DNA of 40,459 bases, taken from an uncultured Saprospiraceae bacterium (GTDB lineage: Bacteria > Bacteroidota > Bacteroidia > Chitinophagales > Saprospiraceae). A program made the position numbers and the translations under genes. Below are positions 7,094-14,633 of the stretch, one piece after another. Numbering within the stretch: the stretch's first letter is position 1; each line of letters opens with the position of its first letter. The stretch covers positions 1 through 40,459 of the forward strand of contig CALMSP010000287.1 of assembly GCA_937872405.1 (NCBI GenBank). The letters are read 5' to 3'. Under the pieces are notes generated by a model. It was not told the DNA's origin, made no database searches, and worked only from the letters and a program-made list of their open reading frames with translations.

Positions 7094-9457
7094 TCAATGC
7101 GCGAGCACTGTGCCGGCAGGGTTGCCCCTGCTCGGCGTGCTTGCGTCCACTGTGTTTACTGCATTTGTGTTGGGTTGATTTGTTCTGACCGTTGCACAGT
7201 TCAAGGCGTCCTGTACTTCTTCTGAAGGTATCGGGAAGCGCGCTTGGAAGAGCGATTCATATTCTTTGCGATCTAATAATTTCTGAGTGAACAAAGCGTA
7301 GATCGGCAATGCCATATTTGCACCTTGTCCGAGGCTAAGATCGCGAAAGCGCACGGAAGGCGATTCGGCTCCAACCCATACACCTGCTGTTAGTGTAGGT
7401 GTATAGCCAATAAACCAACCATCAGAATGGTTTTGGCTGGTTCCGGTTTTGCCGGCAATATCGTGTGTAAATTTATAGCGATAACGCAACCGACGTCCGG
7501 TGCCATTATTTACAGCGGAGCGTAGCATTTGCGTCATTATGGTGGCATGATTTTTACTCAGCGGTTGTGCCCAGCGCGCTCTGTCAATCCAATGCTGGTA
7601 AACCACACGCCCTCTGGCCGTTTCAATGCGCTTGATGTAATACAACTCCGGGCGCTTACCACCGTTGGCAAAAGTGCTATATACTCGTACCATATCGAGC
7701 AAGGAGGTTTCATATGCGCCTAACGCAATGGCTGGCGATCCAGGAACAGGGCCTTCAATACCTAATGCTTCTGCCATGTTGGCTACGTTGCGCGAGCCAG
7801 CCCGCATGGACAAACTTACGGTGACGGTATTCACAGAATGGATAAGACCACCTTCTAAGGAGTACGATCCACCGTATTTACCATCCGCATTTTTGGGCGT
7901 CCAGTTTTGATATTGCGGATAGCTACGCAACTGGTTAGGCGTGTAAGTGCAGGGCGGAATGCCTTGTTCTAAAGCTGTAGCATAAACAATTGGTTTGAAA
8001 GTAGAACCCGCTTGGCGCCGCGATTTTACATGATCATATTGGAAATATTTATAATCAATACCTCCCACCCAAGCTTTGATGGCACCACTTTGCGGCTCGG
8101 CTGCAAGGAATCCGGCATTAAAGAGCGACAAATAATATTTAATCGAATCCATCGGACTCATCTGCTTTCGAGTTTCGCGCCCATTCCAATCAAAAATGGT
8201 CATTTCGATTGGCGTATTCATGACCGAATCAATTTCTGATAGGGTATGTCCTTCGGCTATCATGCGTCGGTAGCGCGGCGATTGCTGTTTTGCCAAAATC
8301 AGAATCGTATCATTTTCCCAAGCAGGTGCGCCGCGAAGGTGCTGTATGAAATCTTTTTGCAATTGTGCCATATGTTCTTGCACTGCCGCTTCGGCCGCAC
8401 GCTGCATACCGGCGTCAATGGTTGTGTAGATTTTCAATCCGTCCGTATAGACGTTGTACGCCATGCCGTTGGGCTTGCGATAATCTTTTAAAATGTCTTT
8501 GAGTTCCAAGCGCAGGTGCTCTCGGAAATAAGTAGCGATACCCTCGTTGTGGTTGAAAGGCTTGTAATGCAGGCCCAGTGGCAGTCCTTGTAGCGAATCG
8601 GCTTCGGTTTGTTGCAAATAGTTGTGTTGTTGCATTAACTGCAATACTAAGTTGCGTCGTTCGAGCGATTGCTCCGGATTACTTACGGGGTTGTACGTTG
8701 TGGTGGCTTTGAGCATGGCCACCAGCACCGCCGATTGTATTGCACTAAGGCTATCAGGCTGCACGCCGAAAAAACGCTGCGCTGCCACTTTAATGCCGTA
8801 GGTATTTTCACTGAAGGATACGGTGTTGAGATACATTTCCAGTATTTCCTGCTTGCTGTACATGCTTTCCACCCGCATAGCGATGAAAGCTTCCTTCAGT
8901 TTATTGATAATGATAGAGTACTTACCATAATCTTGGCGGGGATACAAATTTTTGACTAACTGTTGAGTGATTGTGCTGCCACCGCCCGCGGATTCGTCTT
9001 TTTGTAAAATGGTTTTGAAAAATACCCGACCCCAGGCGCGAAAATCTACTCCATGATGCTTAAAAAAACGAGCATCTTCGGTGGCTACAAGGGCATGGAT
9101 AAAGTCCGGTGAAATATGTTCATACTTGACGTTGCTGCGATGCTCCAAATAGTAGCGTCCTAGCAGTGTGCTATCGGCGGCATACACTTCGGCTGCCAGC
9201 GGATTGGAGATTTCCGAGAGGTCTTCGCGCGAAGGTAAAGGGCCAAAAGCTCCATAGCGAATGCTCATCAAAAAGCCCGTAAGTGCTAATGCGCCAAGCA
9301 AGATTACTGCGCCAATAGCCCGCAGCAACAACCGTACAAATGGGTAGCGACGCAGAAAGGCTTCTCGGTTTCGACGTGCGTTTTGCAAAACTTGCCGCAG
9401 GTGTTCTAACACTTGCAGGAGTCGTTTCAGATCAAGGGTGGCAATGATATGGCTCAT
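7094..9457 (-). CDS. Class A penicillin-binding protein (PBP1A family), bifunctional peptidoglycan synthase
   Basis: A 787-residue inner-membrane enzyme that polymerises lipid II and cross-links the peptides. After a basic cytoplasmic N-terminus, one membrane anchor lies at about residues 45-65. The glycosyltransferase 51 domain shows ATEDARFFKHHGVDFRAWGR (125-144) with catalytic Glu127, then GGSTITQQLVKNL (159-171) and EILEMYLN. The transpeptidase domain carries the three serine-enzyme motifs: STFK (485-488, nucleophile Ser485), SVN (541-543) and KTGT (670-673). The length is typical for mrcA/ponA-type proteins. The C-terminal 60 residues are low in conservation. It is convergent with the FN3 protein gene (34-base gap) and downstream of the ccmC-like gene. 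The start ATG lies at 9455-9457. The assignment is secure; which of several PBP1 paralogues it is cannot be told. Confidence 0.95.
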   Translation of the reverse strand: MSHIIATLDLKRLLQVLEHLRQVLQNARRNREAFLRRYPFVRLLLRAIGAVILLGALALTGFLMSIRYGAFGPLPSREDLSEISNPLAAEVYAADSTLLGRYYLEHRSNVKYEHISPDFIHALVATEDARFFKHHGVDFRAWGRVFFKTILQKDESAGGGSTITQQLVKNLYPRQDYGKYSIIINKLKEAFIAMRVESMYSKQEILEMYLNTVSFSENTYGIKVAAQRFFGVQPDSLSAIQSAVLVAMLKATTTYNPVSNPEQSLERRNLVLQLMQQHNYLQQTEADSLQGLPLGLHYKPFNHNEGIATYFREHLRLELKDILKDYRKPNGMAYNVYTDGLKIYTTIDAGMQRAAEAAVQEHMAQLQKDFIQHLRGAPAWENDTILILAKQQSPRYRRMIAEGHTLSEIDSVMNTPIEMTIFDWNGRETRKQMSPMDSIKYYLSLFNAGFLAAEPQSGAIKAWVGGIDYKYFQYDHVKSRRQAGSTFKPIVYATALEQGIPPCTYTPNQLRSYPQYQNWTPKNADGKYGGSYSLEGGLIHSVNTVTVSLSMRAGSRNVANMAEALGIEGPVPGSPAIALGAYETSLLDMVRVYSTFANGGKRPELYYIKRIETARGRVVYQHWIDRARWAQPLSKNHATIMTQMLRSAVNNGTGRRLRYRYKFTHDIAGKTGTSQNHSDGWFIGYTPTLTAGVWVGAESPSVRFRDLSLGQGANMALPIYALFTQKLLDRKEYESLFQARFPIPSEEVQDALNCATVRTNQPNTNAVNTVDASTPSRGNPAGTVLAH

Positions 9458-9643
9458 GGGATACAGCTTTTTACGATTTTTTTAAAATCAGTGGCTCGAA
9501 TAGACCCTATCAAGCACTTTGTTTTAATCGAAAATGCTTACTATCATTTTCTACCCTTTTTGACGAGCATACGTTCGGAAAGTAACGATTTTAACGAAAA
9601 ATTAATATTGTGCCCTTTGTGGCGGGTGGTGCATTGTAAGTGG

Positions 9644-10717
9644 TCAGTTGTCTGAAGTATCCGAATACTCGAATAGTATTGCCTGTACCCGCTTCAATCG
9701 GTAGCTTATTTGCGCAATCCAAATGCCCAATAAGGCCCAGCCAATTACTGCCGGATAGAAAATCAAGCGCATGGTATTGTCCAAATCTTGTGAGCCAAAG
9801 GCCGGATTGCCGCCTGCGCCTGGGTGTAGGCTGTCGGTCATACGCGGGATGACATAAATAAGTGGAATAAGCGCTACGAAAGCAAAAATATTATACACAG
9901 CAGCCAGGCGTGCCTTTTTTTCTTGGTCTTCAAAGGCATTGCGCAATACAAAGTAAGCAAAGTAAATAAGCAATGAAATGGCTGTCATATTTTGCTTCAC
10001 ATCCCAGCTCCAATAAGCGCCCCAGGTATGCTTCGCCCAGATAGCGCCCGTGACAACACCCAAAATGCCATAAAACACCCCCACCGACGTGAACGCTACG
10101 GCCCGCCGGTCGTAATTGGCATCATAAGTGCGCAAGTAGCGAATACTTTGTATCAGTGCGTTGATAAATAGTAGTACCATTGCCAGCCACAGTGCCACAT
10201 GAAAATAGGTGTTGCGAATAGTTTCGCTCAAAATATTACGGAATGGAAATGCGATACCGCGGCGCGTATGTAGATTGTCTAATGGCGCGTGTGGCCAAGT
10301 TTGTGTACCCAACGCTGGGTTGACGCTCTGTTGCGTGACGAACAAGGCATTTGGCAGTAAAGAGCTACCGTCCACCGGATTGTCCAGAATGAGCGTCATT
10401 TCCTGCACTTTTTGGGCAGATGGCAAGGCTTCCGGCAGTTGGAATACTACGTTGAGTTGTTGATCATTGTGCACACGGATGTGCTGCGCACCTAAGAAAT
10501 ACTCGTCATCCAGCTTCAGCCAAGCACGGATGGCGCCATCGGCTTGCTTGAAGTTAGAATTATACCCTTCCACGCGCAGCGTAACTAAGTCACCTGTGCG
10601 GGCGCTGCGTGGCTCTACCATGGAAATGCCAGGCTTGAGCGGAAACAGCATACCAGCAATGATAACGTATAATAAAATGATTACACTAAGCGCTTTCCAC
10701 CAATTGCGTTGAATCAT
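9644..10717 (-). CDS. CcmC/CcsA-type cytochrome c biogenesis protein with an extra periplasmic domain
   Basis: The WGAYWSWD segment (residues 232-239 from the chosen start) matches the tryptophan-rich haem-handling loop of CcmC/CcsA/CcmF proteins. Two conserved-type histidines flank it, in YFHVALWLAM (His173) and DSLHPG (His298), as expected for haem ligands. About six membrane segments are visible: one at 9-27 and the rest from about 170 to 350. Between the first segment and the rest sits an insertion of about 130 residues (25-160), beta-rich and Ig-like (RSARTGDLVTLRVEGYN). CcmC is usually about 220-250 residues, so this is unusual. I chose the ATG at 10715-10717 (MIQRNWWKAL); upstream starts at 10741 and 10777 add residues encoded by an AT-rich, promoter-like stretch. 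No other ccm gene is near, but the gene is divergent from hemE, which fits a haem-related role. Confidence 0.82.
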   Translation of the reverse strand: MIQRNWWKALSVIILLYVIIAGMLFPLKPGISMVEPRSARTGDLVTLRVEGYNSNFKQADGAIRAWLKLDDEYFLGAQHIRVHNDQQLNVVFQLPEALPSAQKVQEMTLILDNPVDGSSLLPNALFVTQQSVNPALGTQTWPHAPLDNLHTRRGIAFPFRNILSETIRNTYFHVALWLAMVLLFINALIQSIRYLRTYDANYDRRAVAFTSVGVFYGILGVVTGAIWAKHTWGAYWSWDVKQNMTAISLLIYFAYFVLRNAFEDQEKKARLAAVYNIFAFVALIPLIYVIPRMTDSLHPGAGGNPAFGSQDLDNTMRLIFYPAVIGWALLGIWIAQISYRLKRVQAILFEYSDTSDN

Positions 10718-10930
10718 GTTATTTCTAAAAATTTTTACCATCGTAAAAAAAAAAGAATATAATAAAAATGCGCTCATTCCGCATAAAAACTACTTGGAGT
10801 AAATGAATCTTCTTTTACTTAGTTCGCGTGCTGTGGTCAATTTTTTGTCATGAATTCTATGAATATCATAAAAATGTAAAAACAATGTGTAAAGTAAGAA
10901 CAACAAATTTATTCTACCTAATATTGTAAC

Positions 10931-11965
10931 ATGAAATTGCAAAATGATCTTTTGTTGCGCGTGGCTCGAGGCGAAGCCGTAGATCGCCCCCCCGTATGGC
11001 TAATGCGGCAAGCGGGTAGAATTTTGCCAGAATATCGCGCGGTGCGTGCACAACTCCAAGATTTCAGAGCGCTGGTGACAACCCCCGAACGCGCCGCAGA
11101 GGTAACGCTGCAGCCTGTGGATCTGCTTGGCGTGGACGCCGCCATTATTTTTTCGGATATTCTGGTGGTACCAGAAGCCATGGGGCTGGCTTATGAAATG
11201 GTGGAGAAGCGTGGTCCCTCATTTCCGAAGACAATCAGCACGGTACAGGATATTGACCAACTCCGCACTGGAGCTGATGCGGCAGCGCATTTGCAGTATG
11301 TGTATGACGCCCTGCAACTCACCAAGCGTACACTCAACGGCCGCGTACCGCTTATCGGATTTTGTGGTGCCCCTTGGACCATCTTAGCTTACATGGTAGA
11401 AGGCGGCGGCAGCAAAACGTTTTCGCAAGCTAAAAGATTTCTTTATACCCAGCCCGATGCAGCGCACAAGTTGTTACAAAAAATTACTGATACGTCTATC
11501 GCCTATCTCCGGCAGCAGATTGCCAGCGGCGCTGATCTGGTACAAATTTTCGACTCCTGGGCCGGCATTCTAAGCCCCCAGCAATACCAGGCATTTTCAG
11601 CGCATTATATAGCACAGTTGTGCCGTGCCATCACGGAGGCGCCCATTACTATCTTTGCCAAAGGCGCTTGGTTTGCATTAGAAGATTTTGCGGCTATGGA
11701 TTGTCAGGTGATTGGATTAGATTGGAATATGGATCCCACCGCCAGCCGCCGCAGAGTAGGGCCCAACAAGGCATTACAGGGTAATCTTGATCCCTGCTGC
11801 TTGTATGCTTCGCCAGCGCGCATTCGGCAAGAAACACAAGACATGCTGCAAGCCTTTGGGCGCGGGCACATTGCTAATCTGGGGCATGGGGTCTATCCTG
11901 ATACGCCACTCGACGGGGTACGCACATTTATTGAAACCGTGCAGGCTTTCCGATATGAATCATAA
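10931..11965 (+). CDS. hemE: Uroporphyrinogen decarboxylase
   Basis: A 344-residue cytoplasmic enzyme that removes four carboxyl groups from uroporphyrinogen III to form coproporphyrinogen III in haem synthesis. The signature [18 protein letters not shown] (19-36) includes the conserved arginines that bind the substrate carboxylates. It is followed by [12 protein letters not shown] with the catalytic-type Asp, [20 protein letters not shown] in the middle, and [13 protein letters not shown] and [11 protein letters not shown] near the C-terminus, all in the family order. The length is normal. The ATG at 10931 gives the expected [15 protein letters not shown] start. It is divergent from the ccmC-like gene, with about 210 bases between the two starts that probably hold both promoters; a TAATATTG box lies immediately before the ATG, too close to call. 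accD follows on the same strand. Confidence 0.96.
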   Translation: MKLQNDLLLRVARGEAVDRPPVWLMRQAGRILPEYRAVRAQLQDFRALVTTPERAAEVTLQPVDLLGVDAAIIFSDILVVPEAMGLAYEMVEKRGPSFPKTISTVQDIDQLRTGADAAAHLQYVYDALQLTKRTLNGRVPLIGFCGAPWTILAYMVEGGGSKTFSQAKRFLYTQPDAAHKLLQKITDTSIAYLRQQIASGADLVQIFDSWAGILSPQQYQAFSAHYIAQLCRAITEAPITIFAKGAWFALEDFAAMDCQVIGLDWNMDPTASRRRVGPNKALQGNLDPCCLYASPARIRQETQDMLQAFGRGHIANLGHGVYPDTPLDGVRTFIETVQAFRYES

Positions 11966-11980
11966 AACTTTTGTGCGAAA

Positions 11981-12013
11981 TTTATTATTTTTCGCTTGTG
12001 TGTCTTAATTTTG
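11981..12013 (+). promoter_or_regulatory. Candidate Bacteroidota-type promoter for accD
   Basis: TAATTTTG at 12006-12013 matches the Bacteroidota -7 consensus TAnnTTTG exactly. A TTTA at 11981-11984, 21 bases upstream, is one base from the TTTG -33 box. This would place the start of transcription near 12019, about 58 bases before the accD ATG at 12077. It was found by eye; AT-rich DNA gives chance matches. Confidence 0.4.
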
Positions 12014-12076
12014 AATTTCGCTTTTGAAAAACGCCGGCGCTACCAAGTGCCCTTATCCATCAATAATCACGATAAT

Positions 12077-12955
12077 ATGGGATGGTTCAAACGACTACGT
12101 GAAGGTATTCAAACCGCAACCAGAAACAAGAAAGAAGCGCCAGAAGGCTTGTGGTATCAGTGTAAGGAGTGCCGCGAAACTTCTACGATGAAAGAACTAC
12201 GGGAAAATTTTTACAAGTGCCCGGCTTGCAATCATCATGTACGTATTGGCTCTGCGGATTACTTCCAACTCATTTTTGACAACCAGCCCGAGGAGCTATT
12301 TGATAACCTACGCGCTAAGGATATTCTCGAATTCCGCGACCTAAAGCCCTATCCGCAGCGCCTGCAAGAAGCCATGAAAAAAACGGGCCTCCACGAGGCA
12401 ATTACTGTCGGCAAAGGCAAGGTGAATAAGCGTCCGCTGGTCGTTGCATGTATGGATTTTAATTTTATTGGCGGCTCCATGGGATCGGTCGTAGGCGAAA
12501 AAATTTCGATGGCCATTGACCATTGTCTTGAAAATCGCATACCCTTATTGGTTATTTCAAAATCAGGCGGCGCCCGCATGATGGAATCCGCATTCTCGCT
12601 GATGCAAATGGCAAAAACGGCTGCTAAACTGACCCTGCTGGCGCGTGCTGGAATTCCTTATTTTTCAATGCTGACCGACCCTACTACGGGTGGCGTCACG
12701 GCTTCCTATGCCATGCTGGGTGACATCAATTTTTCAGAACCAAAGGCTTTGATCGGATTTGCCGGCCCGAGGGTTATCCGCGAAACCATCAAACGGGACC
12801 TTCCAGAGGGGTTCCAAACCGCAGAATTCTTGCTGGAACATGGGTTTCTCGATTTTGTATTGGATCGAAAAGATTTGAAAGAACGCCTTTCTGACCTGTT
12901 GTCGCTTTTTGACGAAAAGAATCGAATGGCAACCGTAGAAGCAGAAGCGGATTAA
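12077..12955 (+). CDS. accD: Acetyl-CoA carboxylase, carboxyltransferase subunit beta
   Basis: A 292-residue cytoplasmic subunit that, with AccA, transfers the carboxyl group from biotin to acetyl-CoA, giving malonyl-CoA for fatty acid synthesis. The N-terminal zinc ribbon is intact: CKEC (Cys29, Cys32) and CPAC (Cys48, Cys51). The crotonase-like carboxyltransferase core contains KSGGARMMES, MLTDPTTGGVTASYAMLGD and IGFAGPRVIRETIKRDLPEG, which build the acyl-CoA oxyanion site. The open frame extends 27 codons upstream (to 11996), but the ATG at 12077 gives the canonical MGWFKRLREGI start and the upstream part overlaps a promoter-like box, so I use 12077. accA and the biotin carboxylase genes are not in the window, which is common when the genes are dispersed. 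It follows hemE with a 111-base gap. Confidence 0.95.
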   Translation: MGWFKRLREGIQTATRNKKEAPEGLWYQCKECRETSTMKELRENFYKCPACNHHVRIGSADYFQLIFDNQPEELFDNLRAKDILEFRDLKPYPQRLQEAMKKTGLHEAITVGKGKVNKRPLVVACMDFNFIGGSMGSVVGEKISMAIDHCLENRIPLLVISKSGGARMMESAFSLMQMAKTAAKLTLLARAGIPYFSMLTDPTTGGVTASYAMLGDINFSEPKALIGFAGPRVIRETIKRDLPEGFQTAEFLLEHGFLDFVLDRKDLKERLSDLLSLFDEKNRMATVEAEAD

Positions 12956-12994
12956 AAAAATAAATATTTTTATACATCTAAAAATCAAGGTTGT

Positions 12995-13540
12995 ATGAAA
13001 TCCTTCTTGTGGCTAGGCGGGCTTTTGATAGTGCTCTCCTGCAACCGGCAGGCAGCACCCGCTACCGATACCCTGCCGAAAGTGGATGCAGAAGCCAATC
13101 TGCGTAACCTGGGTATCCAACTTCCGGTTACCTCGCCACCTATTGCTAACTATGTGAACGCGGTGCGCACCGGCAATTTGATCTTCCTGTCGGGCAAGGG
13201 CCCGCGCAAACCCGACGGCACGAACATCACGGGTAAGGTAGGGCAAGACCTAACCGTGGAGCAAGGCTACGAAGCAGCACGCTTGGTGGCGATCCATCAA
13301 TTGGCAGCGCTCAAAGCCGAAATTGGCGATCTAAATCGGGTGAAGCGCGTAGTGAAGGTACTGGGCATGGTGCAATGCACACCAGAATTTACGGATCAAC
13401 CCAAAGTAATAAATGGCTTTTCGGATTTAATGGTGGCTGTGTTTGGCGAACGAGGCAAGCACGCGCGCTCGGCAGTGGGCATGTCGGCCTTGCCAAGTAA
13501 CATTGCTGTGGAAATTGAATGGATTGTAGAAATTGAATAA
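12995..13540 (+). CDS. RidA/YjgF-family protein with a lipoprotein signal
   Basis: A 181-residue protein. Residues 1-16 are a lipoprotein signal (hydrophobic core, lipobox VLSC with Cys16). The remainder from about residue 35 is a Rid-superfamily domain, of the chorismate-mutase-like subgroup as judged by ANYVNAVRTGNLIFLSGKGP (51-70) and the EQGYEAARLVAIHQLAALKA helix. The arginine that positions substrate carboxylate in RidA imine deaminases is retained in KHARSAVG (Arg158). Rid proteins normally act in the cytosol on reactive enamine/imine products of PLP enzymes; here the leader predicts a lipid-anchored, periplasmic form. Whether it deaminates imines there is unknown. It lies 39 bases after accD on the same strand and may be co-transcribed. 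The domain assignment is firm; location and function are inference. Confidence 0.85.
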   Translation: MKSFLWLGGLLIVLSCNRQAAPATDTLPKVDAEANLRNLGIQLPVTSPPIANYVNAVRTGNLIFLSGKGPRKPDGTNITGKVGQDLTVEQGYEAARLVAIHQLAALKAEIGDLNRVKRVVKVLGMVQCTPEFTDQPKVINGFSDLMVAVFGERGKHARSAVGMSALPSNIAVEIEWIVEIE

Positions 13541-13650
13541 ACCTTAAAGAAGGAGGACTGATATCGCGTTTAGTTGAAGATAGTGTTTTCAATGCCCTGT
13601 TTTTCAGGTCTTTATGACATTCTAAATCAGATTTCTTTTGCCAAGTTTAT

Positions 13651-13671
13651 GTGAATACAAATTATATTCAC
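13651..13671. promoter_or_regulatory. Dyad operator-like element upstream of the carbonic anhydrase gene
   Basis: GTGAATA (13651-13657) and TATTCAC (13665-13671) form a perfect 7-bp inverted repeat with a 7-base AT-rich spacer, the shape of a homodimer binding site. A TTTG (13637-13640) lies about 22 bases before TATATTCA (13663-13670), a poor match to the -7 box, so the dyad might overlap a promoter. It sits 133 bases before the ATG of the carbonic anhydrase gene, in a 264-base region without genes. No specific regulator is proposed. Confidence 0.35.
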
Positions 13672-13804
13672 TAAATAGGATGTAAATATTTGATCGCCCA
13701 AAACATCAAAGCGCTTAATCACGCTGCCAACATAAGCCCGGATTAAAAAAGCGTCAGATCAATATTCCCTGCCCGTTTACAGGTTCTAAAAAAAAGCCGC
13801 AACT

Positions 13805-14491
13805 ATGTCAATATCAATCAAATATCCATTATGGATATTGCTTATTGGTGTTTGGAGCTGTAAACCAGTTCCCAAACCTACCATATCGAGTGCCGAAGCA
13901 CACATCAGCCCGGAAAAGGCTTTAGCTTGTTTGCTGGCAGGCAACGAACGTTACATGAACGACCATCCGATTCATCCAGATCAAACGCTTTCCAGAATTC
14001 GGGATTTGAAAAAGGGGCAACATCCATTTGCCGTCGTGGTGAGTTGTTCTGATTCGCGCGTACCGCCGGAGCTTATTTTTGATCAGGGCTTAGGCGACAT
14101 CTTTGTGATACGTACAGCGGGTAATATCATAGGCGAGTATGAACTGGGTAGCATTGAATATGCCGTCGAACATTTAAAAGCGCACTTAATCGTTGTGCTC
14201 GGGCATGACAGTTGTGGTGCAGTGTCGGCCTTTGTAGAACATAAGCACGACAAGTTAGATAGTCATATTCAGGCTATTATAGATTATATTAAAGCTGAAC
14301 CTGAAGAGGTGGAGATAAACGAGCAACGTCCCAACTATCTTGATTTGGCCGTTAGGGCAAATATTCGACATGGTGTTAATATATTGGTATCAAGCGAACC
14401 TACGCTGAGAGGATTGTTCGAAAAGGCTGAAATTAGTATCGTGGGCGCTATTTATCATCTGGAGAATGGCAAAGTGGAAATCATTCAATAA
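13805..14491 (+). CDS. Beta-class carbonic anhydrase with lipoprotein-like leader
   Basis: A 228-residue zinc enzyme interconverting CO2 and bicarbonate. The beta-class signature is complete: CSDSR (81-85) with zinc ligand Cys81 and the Asp83-Arg85 dyad, then GHDSCGA (133-139) with ligands His134 and Cys137. DIFVIRTAGNII (98-109) and GSIEYAVEHL follow family order. The N-terminus is not that of a cytosolic enzyme: a hydrophobic stretch at 8-18 ends in Cys19 (VWSC), which looks like a lipobox, though the Trp at -2 is atypical. A periplasmic, lipid-anchored location is therefore likely, perhaps to trap CO2 or recover bicarbonate at the envelope. It is the last gene of the plus-strand run starting at hemE, but the 264-base gap suggests its own promoter. 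Convergent with the acyl-CoA ligase gene. Confidence 0.92.
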   Translation: MSISIKYPLWILLIGVWSCKPVPKPTISSAEAHISPEKALACLLAGNERYMNDHPIHPDQTLSRIRDLKKGQHPFAVVVSCSDSRVPPELIFDQGLGDIFVIRTAGNIIGEYELGSIEYAVEHLKAHLIVVLGHDSCGAVSAFVEHKHDKLDSHIQAIIDYIKAEPEEVEINEQRPNYLDLAVRANIRHGVNILVSSEPTLRGLFEKAEISIVGAIYHLENGKVEIIQ

Positions 14492-14552
14492 CACTTGGGG
14501 TGTTTTATGATGTTTTGTGCATAATAAACCTTGAAATATGTTGTTAGGTACC

Positions 14553-14570
14553 ATTTTATTATAATAAAAT
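14553..14570. terminator. Possible bidirectional terminator between convergent genes
   Basis: An 18-base perfect palindrome, ATTTTATTATAATAAAAT, lies 61 bases after the carbonic anhydrase stop and 64 bases from the convergent acyl-CoA ligase stop. Each direction ends in an AT-rich tail. The stem contains no G-C pair, so a real terminator function is doubtful; position is the main support. Confidence 0.25.
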
Positions 14571-14633
14571 AGGGCTGTTATAAGTGATTTTAAATAAAAA
14601 TGCATCAGGGTTTAATTTGGTTACAAACAGATG

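Noticed and set aside
9413..9655. An 80-residue plus-strand frame between the PBP1A and CcmC-like genes
   Set aside because: It overlaps the start of PBP1A antisense, has no recognisable domain, and its codon pattern is that of a shadow frame.
10718..10777. Upstream in-frame ATGs extending the CcmC-like protein by 20 residues
   Set aside because: The added codons come from an A/T homopolymer-rich stretch typical of promoter DNA, and the MIQRNWWKAL start gives a natural N-terminus before the first membrane helix.
11996..12076. N-terminal extension of accD (27 codons)
   Set aside because: It overlaps a promoter-like box and the AccD family starts with the MGWFKR-type sequence at 12077.
13548..13620. 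AAGGAGGACTG, a strong Shine-Dalgarno-like sequence after the RidA gene
   Set aside because: No ATG, GTG or TTG is correctly placed after it, the following frame closes after about 19 codons, and Bacteroidota rarely use SD sequences for initiation.
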